From: Diplosphaera chodatii
Taxonomy: Eukaryota; Chlorophyta; Trebouxiophyceae; Prasiolales; Stichococcaceae
Length of the DNA stretch: 64,000 bases
Assembly: GCA_032358165.1 (NCBI GenBank)
Contig: JAALGY010000037.1
Span: forward strand, 149,001-213,000
Direction of reading: 5' to 3'
The position numbers and the translations under genes were made by a program. This document shows positions 24,075 through 33,210 of the stretch, one piece after another. The notes beneath the pieces were generated by a model. That model was not told the origin of the DNA. It searched no databases and worked only from the letters and a program-made list of their open reading frames with translations. Position 1 is the first letter of the stretch, and every line of letters begins with the position of its first letter.

Positions 24075-26951
24075 ATGAGGGGCTTGGCGCGCCTGCTCAT
24101 CACAGTGCGCCGACATGAGCTGCCTGCAGCATCATGGCTTGGATCTCAGAAAGTTCAAGGTGCCCATGCAAAGTGTACCTTCACAAGTGCGACCAGTCGA
24201 CGTGTCCATGCAATGATTGCTGACAACACTTGGCATGACCTAGCCGCTCCGCTCGCCTGCAGGCATCATTGGTGCTGCGCACTTTTCCTCGCCTGCAACA
24301 CGGACAGAGAAGGATACATTTGGACCCCTCGAAGTGCCGGCAGACAGGTGAGTCGTGGGTTGTACTCTCTCCATCATGGTCATTGTTGCCTTCAGCGTGT
24401 GACCGGCACACCTTCCGTGCCAGGCTGGCGGTGCTATACCACTCCCACTTTGCAGGTACTGGGGCGCACAGACCCAGAGGTCGCTCCAGAACTTCAAGAT
24501 TGGCGGGGCACGGGAGCGCATGCCTGAGCCGGTCGTCAGGGCATTTGGCGTGCAAAAGCGCGCCGCTGCCAAGGTCTGTCATCTACTACCGTCGTCAGCA
24601 GCATCATGTAGATGCTATCAGCGGCACGCAAGCTCTCAGGAATCGATGCCGGCAAGCCGTGGAGTCGGCGGCCCCTGTACCGAAAATCTGTTGAGTATAC
24701 TTTGTATCTGCTGCTGCTGTTCCTCCGCAGGTAAATGTGGAGTCGGGCGTGCTGGACCCCAAGGTCGGCGAGGCCATCATGCAGGCGGCGTCGGAGGTGG
24801 CAGATGGTCAGCTGCTCGACCACTTCCCACTGGTCATCTGGCAAACCGGCAGTGGCACCCAGTCGAACATGAATGCCAACGAGGTGCGGGTGGGCTCCAA
24901 GAAGCCTGTGCATCCAGATATCTGCAACAACCCAAGCCGAAGGAGGGAAGGGAGCAGACTCGGATGTGCACACGCAGGTGATTGCAAACCGCGCGATTGA
25001 GATTCTGGGCGGCAGGCTGGGCGACAAGTCGGTGGTGCACCCCAATGACCACGTCAACAAGGGGCAGTCGTCCAATGACACCTTCCCAACGGTGCGCTGC
25101 TTTGTGATGCTCTCTCAGGCCTGGCCGGTGTTGTCAACGTCGGCACATGAAAGTGTGCGCTTTGCATCCTCACATTGGTGTGTCGCACGCAGGTCATGCA
25201 CATTGCAGCGGTGACAGAGATCCAGGAACGACTGCTGCCAGGCCTCGAAAAGCTACATGTGCGATGAGCACACCTATCATCGCTCAGTGGAAACATGCCC
25301 TGTGCAGGCAATCCTGTGCCATTGTCCGTGATAAATAGAAGGTTGCAAACCAACAATTGCAACGAGGTGTACTTTCAAATCCTGCAGAAAGCGCTCACAG
25401 CCAAACAGGAGGCCTTCAAGGACATCATCAAGATCGGCCGGACGCACACTATGGACGCCACGCCGCTCACTCTGGGCCAGGAGTTCAGCGGCTACGCCAC
25501 CCAGGTGGGAGGGGGCACCAGCTGGCGGCAGTAGGGCATGTGGTTCATGCATCTCGTTACAGTCACGCTTCAACAGCTTGCAACACCGTGTGGTCTGCAC
25601 AGGTCGCCTACAGCATTGAGCGCGTGAAGTCGACGGTGCCACGACTGCTGGCCCTGGCACAGGGCGGCACCGCTGTCGGCACGGGCCTCAATGCAAAGAA
25701 GGGGTTCGCAGAGGGCTTCGCACAGGCCGTCGCTGAGGATACAGGTCTGCTTGCTGATCAGAAGACACTCTACATGATGCTGTTCTCAGCACAGCATGTT
25801 TCTCTGCACTGCGATGGAGCTGTGGCGGTTCGTTGCCTAGCCAGGTGCCAATGCGCTCTCTGCAGGCTACCCGTTCGTGACAGCACCGAATAAGTTTGAG
25901 GCGCTGGCAGCGCACGATGCCATTGTCGAGGCCAGCGGCGCGCTGAACTGCACAGCGGTGTCGCTGATGAAGATCGGCAATGACATCCGCCTGCTGGGTG
26001 AGCCATCCTCAGCAAGCTGGGTCCTGATCAGCTGCCAAATCATGATACATCAGATGCATTAGATATACATATCTGTTGGGCTGCAGGTTCTGGTCCGCGG
26101 TGTGGGCTGGGCGAGCTGCTGCTGCCTGCGAACGAGCCCGGTAGCAGCATCATGCCGGGAAAGGTGATTTGAGTTCATGAATGCGATGAATGCTGGCAAG
26201 GTGCGGCCGCCTTCACCAGACGCCCATCATGCCGCCCGCAGGTCAACCCAACCCAGTGCGAGGCGCTCACGATGGTGGCAGCCCAGGCAAGTGCAGCTGT
26301 GTTGTCATGTGGTGCGATGCTGGCCACATGCTGCTGTGGTCTAGCTGACTCAGCTACTGCCACCAACAGGTGATGGGCAACAACTCCGGGGTCAGCATAG
26401 CGGGCGCCTGGGGCCAGTTTGAACTCAATGTGTTCAAGCCAATGCTCATTGCCAGCCTGCTGCAGTCCACCAGGTGCGTGCCTGGACGACTGGCATCAGT
26501 GGCCACATGACCACGGTCTTCCTGACGATCACCGGCAGCAATGGGTCCACAGCACATCTGCCATACCTGCAGGCTGTTGGCGGATGCTGCCAGCTCGTTC
26601 ACAGACAACTGCGTCGTGGGCATTGAAGCCAACGAGCCGCGCATCAATCAGCTGCTGAATGAGTCTCTGATGCTGGTGACAGCGCTCAACAACAAGGTGG
26701 GCTACACGGTTATTGGCTTGCGTGTAATCAGTGACGGCAATGTGAGACGAGTTCGGGCAATCCCTTTTCTACATGTCACTGGAGTGCTTGTGGTGCTGCA
26801 GATTGGCTATGACAAGGCAGCAGCTGCTGCCAAGAAGGCACATGCAGAGGGCACAACTCTGAAAGAGGCCGCGGTGGAGCTGGGTGTCACCACGCCAAAG
26901 GAGTTTGACCAGTGGGTACGGCCCGAGCTGATGCTGCATCCATCGTCATAG
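24075..26951 (+). CDS. FUM1: Fumarate hydratase, class II
   Basis: Converts fumarate to malate in the mitochondrial TCA cycle. ATG 24075 starts a basic presequence-like leader, [20 protein letters not shown]. After the first intron the frame reads [15 protein letters not shown], then [17 protein letters not shown]. The conserved blocks follow in order: [121 protein letters not shown] and the fumarase signature [11 protein letters not shown]. The C-terminus has [37 protein letters not shown] and ends [10 protein letters not shown], stop TAG at 26949-26951. Splitting into about ten exons restores a full class II enzyme. It converges on CDSP32, about 245 bp away. Confidence 0.96.
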
Positions 26952-27149
26952 ATAGTTGTGCTGGGGCGCGCGTTGCTTCCGAGTCAACAGGCTAACTTGT
27001 GTCAGCAGCTTGGTAGCAGCCAGGCGCACTCCTGACAATGCTCGGAATCGCACTATCAGGGTTCAATAGCGTTTCGCATGAGCGGGGGTCCCCAGGAACC
27101 AAAACAGTGTGGTTTGCTGAAAGTGCTCCCTCGACAAAACCCTCAAAAT

Positions 27150-27154
27150 GTAAT
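27150..27154 (+). terminator. Possible polyadenylation signal TGTAA, fumarase
   Basis: TGTAA about 200 nt after the fumarase stop, close to the end of the converging CDSP32 gene. Position is compatible with a chlorophyte poly(A) signal; unproven. Confidence 0.35.
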
Positions 27155-27196
27155 CTGAAATGGGTGAAAACAAAATTGCAGCACGCCCATTGACAG

Positions 27197-29364
27197 TCAC
27201 CACGCTGATCGCTTTGGCCTCTGCTGCTTCTGGCGTACTTTCTTTGCGGGGCGCTGCACAGGCGGCGGTGCAATACCCATTGCATTCTGGAGCTGCAAAA
27301 TCTGGCCGATGAGGTCACCTGCAGCAGGCAAGGCCAGCTTGAAGAACTGTGACCGCTGGAACTGGGGCCTGCGGTGCTCAAGCAGTCAGGTGGTCACAGC
27401 ATGGTGCCCACCTCGGCTGCTGCCTGTGAAGCGGCTGACCTCCTTGCCGCACCGATAAAAGATGAACGTGGGTACCTGCGATGGGGCGGCGACAGCAGCT
27501 GACCTCTGAGTGCTATCACAATCTTATGGGATGGGTGTGTACGGCACCACAATAACTGCACCCCAGCGCGCAAGACCCACCTCAAGAACCTTCAGTTCCT
27601 GCAGGACCTGCTGCATCTCCTCCGAAGCATCGCCAACAAGGCGAGCAAAGCTGGCATACCCCTGCATGTTCTTTGCAAGCGCTGCACCATCCCACACAGA
27701 CCATGGTCAGTCACCTGAGGGCAGACATCTTGCAAGCACAGCAGGCTCAGCCACCGTCGCCAAGTGTGCGCACCCATGACGGCTGGGAACACACGCACAC
27801 ATGGCGTCGCGCTGCGAAGGCTGACATCCACCACCTGCACTTGCACACGTCAGGTTGCCGACTGCAGCAGCGCAGCTTGTGATAGCAGTGCTGATCTCCT
27901 GACTGATGTGCATGTTGCAACACAGCGACTCACCGTGAGGACGTTGTCAGGCTGGGAGCTGACGAAGGTTTCATACTCTGCTCGGGTCGTCAGCTCCTTC
28001 ACAAAAGTGCTGGCCTTGATGCCATCCGCTGCCTGGTCCCCGTAGTACAGCACCCCTGTGGCAGAACTGCCACCTCGGTCACCATGCGGCTGTGAGGCAC
28101 CCCGACTTCCGCAGCACCCTCTGCCGCAGATGCGAAACCTGGCACAGCAGCAGTGCCGCACCCTCGCCAAGGTCCTGCTGCAGGGCAACAATGCCGCGGT
28201 GCTCCCACAGCAGCTTCCCCTGCTTCCAGAACTGAACCGTGGGCAGCACCCCGATGTTCAGCTCGTCCAGCAGCGGCTGCGCCTCCTCCGAGTCCGCCTG
28301 CATGAGTCGGTGGCCAGTGCCCACTTCAGCCAGGGCCCCTGGGTCACTGAATCATGGCTCCTGAAGCCTTGCAGGCTGACACTGCCCCACGCACACAAGG
28401 GACCCAGGCTGTCAGCCATCGTCGCCAGCCACATGACATGTCTGCTGGTGACGCCCCGCACACTGTGTGGAGCACCTCGAGGGCCAGGAAGGTGACTTCG
28501 GGGCTGTCGCGCGCGGTGCGGGCGAAGACGTGCTTGATCTCGGCGCAGGGGCGCAGCGCCGCCTCCCGGTCCTCCTTCCACTGCAGCTCCGGCTCCTCGT
28601 CGAACCCCGTCTGGCACAGCTCCTGCGACTCCACCTCCAGCACCACCAGCCCGTCGCCCGCCTGCGCGCCCAGGTGCCCCACCCCTGGCCCGTGTGCCGG
28701 CCACGCATGGTGCAGATGCCCATGCCGATGCAGCAGGCAGCCATGTCAGGCTCAGCGCCCGCTGGGCGGCTGCTCATGCCGTCCTCCTGCGACCTGCTAA
28801 CGGTCAGCACGGCAAACACAATTGGTAGATAGGCAGTCTCATCTGGTGTCTACAGCTCTGCCGCATGCCACGCACAGCCTGCTTACCGCAGCCATCTGCT
28901 TGTCCCAGTCCGCCTTGTTGTATATGTATTCTACCCGCTCCTCCACCCTCTGCGACTCTCGCAACCGCCGCTGCGTGGGTGTCTCCGAGATGGCCTGTGC
29001 CGTGCTGCTGACCGCCCCGTCAGCGCCGCCACGGCTGTCTGACGCTCTGCATGGGCTCGTCCGTCGCACATCTGCAGCACTAAGAGCTGCCTTGGCGTGC
29101 TGTGGTGCTGCATCATCCCAAGCGTGCGGCCATGCCGCACGCACAGTCCCGATGCTGCCACATGCCGACGCATGCCACCTGCCATTCACCCACGATTTTC
29201 ATTGTGCACAAGCACATGTCACAATATAACTCACCTGATACGCCTGAGGAGACGCTATTGAGACCCTGCCACGAACGCGAGTGCCGCCGCAGCTGTGCCC
29301 AGCTGGCCGACTCGATGCCGCAGCTGCACCGGGACATGGGTGCACCGCATGCGACGGCGGCCAT
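27197..29364 (-). CDS. CDSP32: CDSP32-type chloroplast double-thioredoxin protein
   Basis: Stromal protein of two thioredoxin modules that in plants rises under drought and oxidative stress and reduces peroxiredoxins and methionine sulfoxide reductase. ATG 29362-29364 starts a plastid-type leader (MAAVACGAPMSRCSCGIES). Module 1 reads RVEYIYNKADWDKQM, DGLVVLEVESQELCQTG, ARDSPEVTFLALE, LDELNIGVLPTVQFWKQGK, then VLYYGDQAADGIKAS, the CDSP32 linker. Module 2 has VVDVSLRSATPCVRVFPAVM, FARLVGDASEEMQQVLQ, LKVLEVPTFIFYRCGKEVSR and LIGQILQLQNAMGI. It ends in a basic tail KKVRQKQQRPKRSAW, stop TGA at 27197-27199. Plant CDSP32 has HCGPC in module 2; here it is SATPC, so the first catalytic cysteine is missing. 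Divergent from the GT34 gene. Confidence 0.9.
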
Positions 29365-29854
29365 GGCGTGAGGGGCGCAGCAATCGAGCATCGCACTTGA
29401 CACTTTCGTCTTCGTCGGCAGTCGCGCACTGCTCAGCCGGATAAGCTTGACACTGCGCTGTCCAGAAGGTCAGCCCGAGCAAGACCCTGGAAGCGAGTTG
29501 CTGATTTGCACCCCGACACAGCAAAGGCGCTGTGTATACCAATCTTCCACGTGCAATTCCTTGAAGACGTCCTGATGTATATCATGTATTGATCCATTGC
29601 TGTCTGCATTGCCCACTGGCCCAGGAGTTTGGGCACGTGTAGGTGCTGTGGCCGAGGCACTTTAACAGCGCATATGCTGTGAGCTAGGTCAACCCCGTCA
29701 GCTGCGGGCATCACACAAAGTGTTTGGTGAGCCCTGAAAGTCGGGCAGAGCAAGACATTGCCAGCCCGGGCAGACAGACTGGCGCGGCGGCATGCGCAGG
29801 CCCCACTGCGCGTGGGCACGGCTGTTGTGAGGAAGCGCCCCGCACGTGGTTCGC
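29365..29854. other. Divergent promoter region, CDSP32 / GT34
   Basis: About 490 bp between start codons facing apart. No supported gene; the open frames across it do not resemble known proteins. Confidence 0.4.
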
Positions 29855-31711
29855 ATGCAGAACTCGAAAGGAACAGGCAGCCCGGCGAAGGTCGAGGGGC
29901 TCCTGTCTCCAAAACACGCGTTGACACCGAAGCATGCCAGATGCGCGCCGCTGCAGCCGGCGTCCCCAGTGCCGAGGCACAAGCTCAGGGGGCTGCAGCG
30001 CAAGCTGTCCAGCAGGAACAACGACAAATTCATCAAGGTTAGTGCGGTCGATCGACTGCAGCGACGAGGTCCCACAGGCCCGCAGACACCACGGCCTTCA
30101 TGACTGCCCACGTCGCAGCTTCGCGGCATCTGGTGCAGGACCCGTGCACTGACTGTCCAACGCTGCGGTGTGATGATGCAGGGCATGCTGCTCCTCGTGT
30201 TCGTGGGCATGCTGGCCGTGCTGCTGTACACGCTGCGCAGCATGACGGCGGAGCGGGTGTGCCTGCCGTCCTGGGCGGGCCACCCGCACGGCGTGCACCT
30301 CAACATCGCCATCGTGACGATGACGGACACCAACAGCAAGCTGCACGACAAAGCCAAGGTGGAGGCACTCTATGGCAGAGGCTAATGGAGGATGGCATCG
30401 TCAACTATACGGCATCACAAAAACTTTCTACCTGCATGTGCAGGCAGCAAAGTGGCGCGGCAGGAATTTTGATGGCGTGCTCACACTGACGCGCAGCAAC
30501 AAAGTGCACTATGCCAAGATGCACGGGTACTCCTACGAGGATGCCAGCTGGATTGTGTCGAGTGAGTTTCTTGCCTGCGCACCACCCTGCGCACCCGCCC
30601 ATTGCCATGTGTCACCTGACACAGCGACTCAGGACTGTATGGGCACCGACACGTGCACTGTTGCAACCCGCTGCAGACGAGCGGCCGGCGTCGTGGAGCA
30701 AGATCCTGGCGGTGAAGCACTACCTGAAGGACGTGGACTGGGTGATGTGGCTGGACGCGGACACCATCATCACCAACCCCGACATCCGGCTGGAGTCGCT
30801 GCTGCCGCGCTCCGCCAGCGGCCCCGACTTCGTGATCACCGTGGACGGCGGCGGCTACAACGCCGGCATCTGGCTCATGCGGCGCTCTGAGTGGTCCATC
30901 GCCTTCCTGGACCGCTGGTGGTCCATGAAGCAGTACATCCGGGTGCGAGCCCCGCTGGCAGGCAGGCGGTGTTGTGGGCGCATTCCAGCGGTTGTTGCGC
31001 TGTCGTGTAACAGCCTACCTCCAGCACAGACTGATGGCCAACAGAACCGGGGTGCAGGCGCCGGGCGACACCAAGAGCGGCGACAACGACGCGCTGAAGG
31101 CGATGCTGGACGAGGAGCGGGCGCGGGGGCGGCACGTGGGCATCGCGCCCCAGTGCTCCTTCAACTCCTACGTCTGGCGCAGCCGCGTGCGCGACTGGTG
31201 GCGCCTGGTGTACATGCCCAACACCATCCTGCTGGGCCTGTACCGCCCCGGTGCGCCACTTCTGCTGGAAGCTCTTGATCACACCCTGCAGCACTTGCAA
31301 TGCATTGGCTGCACGGCAGCCAACCAGCAACGTGCACTGTGCATGTGCTGCAACCGTTGTGCTGCCCTTGCGCAGGGGATTTCATTCTGCATCTGGCCGG
31401 CATTGATGACAAGCGGGTGCGGGAGCTGCTTGTCCCTGGTAATGGTCAGTGAAGCTCGGCCGGGGTTGCTGTCGTGTACTCATCTGACGTCGGTACTGTT
31501 CCACGCTTTCGACAGGTGTATCTGGAGGCAGCATTGGAGGAAGCGGAGAAACAGTTTGTGCAGGAGAACAAGGGCGATGTAAAGCAGCAGCATGCACTGG
31601 GGAGGAAGGTGCAAGGTGAGGGCGCTCTGACCAGCTTTGATGCACAGAGCTGATGCTCTGTCTTTTGCCGGCAATGTAATGACGCTGATGGTCTGCTGTG
31701 GTGCAGGCTGA
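29855..31711 (+). CDS. GT34 glycosyltransferase (GMA12/MNN10 family), type II membrane protein
   Basis: A Golgi-type transferase of the family that holds yeast alpha-galactosyl/mannosyltransferases and plant xyloglucan xylosyltransferases. ATG 29855 gives a basic cytosolic tail (HKLRGLQRKLSSRNNDKFIK), then after an intron one membrane anchor GMLLLVFVGMLAVLLYTL. The catalytic domain follows: HLNIAIVTMTDTNSK, NKVHYAKMHGYSYEDASWIV, DERPASWSKILAVKHYLKD, and DWVMWLDADTIITNPDIRLE with the metal-binding DxD as DAD. It continues FVITVDGGGYNAGIWLMRRS, WSIAFLDRWWSMKQYIR, SGDNDALKAMLDEERARG, IAPQCSFNSYVW, DFILHLAGIDDKRVREL, and ends VYLEAALEEAEKQFVQ...HALGRKVQG, stop TGA at 31709-31711. The acceptor sugar cannot be deduced. 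Converges on FAM32A. Confidence 0.88.
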
Positions 31712-32095
31712 TATATGCTGTCGATCTGTGGTACCGTGCACAGCTTGGTTGCGCATAGCTATGTGCTTGTGTTTTCACGCACCATGCTGACATGGCTCCG
31801 CTGTTTGGCTTGCTGGCCTGGCAACCCTGAAATTTGGCTTGTCATCAGTTGTCCATCCGGATGGTGTTTACATCTGGCACCTGCTCTACAGCCGTCATGG
31901 TGCAGGCCAATCCTTACGACCTGGTGGTAACCCCCCATGCACGACAGGGGAGACCCCCGTTTCAAGGGTACAGGGCACAGCATGCGGGTGTGATCAGCAT
32001 GCTGTTCCCTCCTTCTCCCGCGCTTAGTTTGTTTGGGCCCCCCCACACACCATGTGCATGGGCACAGGGCACCTCCTACCCTTCCCGCTGCAAGG
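31712..32095. other. Convergent intergenic region, GT34 / FAM32A
   Basis: About 385 bp of 3' flanks. No gene or repeat recognised. Confidence 0.45.
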
Positions 32096-32568
32096 TTAGC
32101 CAGGGCCGACCCTCGGAATGTCGTGATGCTCGGACAGGTTGGAAAGGTACGCGTTGAACTCGTTCACACGGTCCCGATGCGACTTGGCCGCCAGCTTGGC
32201 CACCCGCTCCGCCTCCCGCTTTGCCTGTATCTCGTCAAACTTGCGCTCCGCTGGGGTGCGGCGGTCGGCGGCCTTGTCGGGCTGCGGCAGGGCATACCCC
32301 TCCCGCAGCGCCTGCACCCAGAGTCAATGTGCTGTGGTCAGCAGGCCCAGGAGGACAAGCTACTCGTCAGGTGGCACAGCTGTGTGTCCAGGTGACGTCC
32401 AGGTGATGGTACCTTGCCGTCCAAGTTGCTGCCGCTGCCGTCACCGCCATCCGCTTGGCTGTCGGCCAGCGCCAGCTCATTGCCTCCGGAAGGTTTCTTT
32501 TTCTTTTTCTTGCCTATGCCTGGCGCGCCGCTGCCCTTGAGCTTGAGCTTGCCACCCGTGAATGACAT
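32096..32568 (-). CDS. FAM32A: FAM32A-like nuclear protein
   Basis: Small basic eukaryotic protein; human FAM32A is a component of the catalytic-stage spliceosome. ATG 32566-32568 starts MSFTGGKLKLKGSGAPGIGK followed by a run of six lysines, matching the LKLKG...KKKKK start of the family. The second exon has DRRTPAERKFDEIQAKREAE, then RVAKLAAKSHRDRVNEFNAY and LSNLSEHHDIPRVGPG, the conserved C-terminal box (HxQRVEDFN...L..LTEHYDIPKV in relatives), stop TAA at 32096-32098. Two or three exons. The ATG is only 24 bp downstream of the OST4 stop on the same strand, leaving almost no room for a promoter of its own between the two coding regions. Confidence 0.9.
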
Positions 32569-32592
32569 GGAACTGGCGCAGCTGCTGCTAGC

Positions 32593-32813
32593 TTACTGTT
32601 GCTGCTGCGTCTGCGGCTGCACGTCCGCCGTGACGTAGTGATACACGACCAGGAGGACCATGATGCCGATGCCCAACCAGTTCTGCAAACATGGTCACAC
32701 AGCATGTCACACATGCGGCGGAGGACCCAACACAAGTGTGCGGCTGCAGGCCAGCAACGTCCGTCATATCGTGCACTTACCGTGAAGAAGCCAAGATCGT
32801 TGTCCGTCCACAT
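32593..32813 (-). CDS. OST4: Oligosaccharyltransferase subunit 4 (mini membrane protein)
   Basis: OST4 is a tiny one-helix subunit of the ER oligosaccharyltransferase that stabilises the STT3-OST3/6 subcomplex for N-glycosylation. Two exons (32781-32813 and 32593-32682) encode 40 residues minus the stop count: MWTDNDLGFFT, then NWLGIGIMVLLVVYHYVTAD and a short Gln-rich tail VQPQTQQQQ, stop TAA at 32593-32595. The plant protein has the same plan (M-F-D-D-Q-DLGFF, a helix, YHFV.AD). The intron (98 bp) has gtaagt and tttgcag ends and keeps the frame. The open frame continues upstream of the ATG without a stop, but family length argues for this start. The gene is too short for routine ORF finding. 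Divergent from PFK; FAM32A follows directly. Confidence 0.92.
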
Positions 32814-33210
32814 CGGAGCAGATACGCTGGCCTCAGACTCCACTTGAAGATGCTGTCGCAGGATGTGCACAGATCATGTGTCAAAGTTCAGAGTACCCAG
32901 CGTGGTGCGTGGGGCTGCTGCAGCAGGCTTCAGCAAGCATATAGGACGGCAGTAGCTCTGCAAGCCGTCGGATGTGTTATTGTGCGACAAAGTGGGGTGC
33001 ACTTTCGCTGCTTGCCACCGACATTGGTCCGGGTGACTAAGAATGCAGAAGCGAGAAGCACATGGCGGACACAGCACCATGCAGACCTAAATGTCAAAGT
33101 CGCGGCACACACAAGAAGGCTCAGATCGACAGCTTGTGGGACCCGTGCACATGGTCCTGCAGGTTGATCAAGCTGCTCGGCGCACAAACAACACCTACGG
33201 CAGTTGACAG
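32814..33210. other. Divergent promoter region, OST4 / PFK
   Basis: About 400 bp between start codons facing apart; presumed promoter of PFK on one side and of OST4 (and perhaps FAM32A) on the other. No gene seen. Confidence 0.45.
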
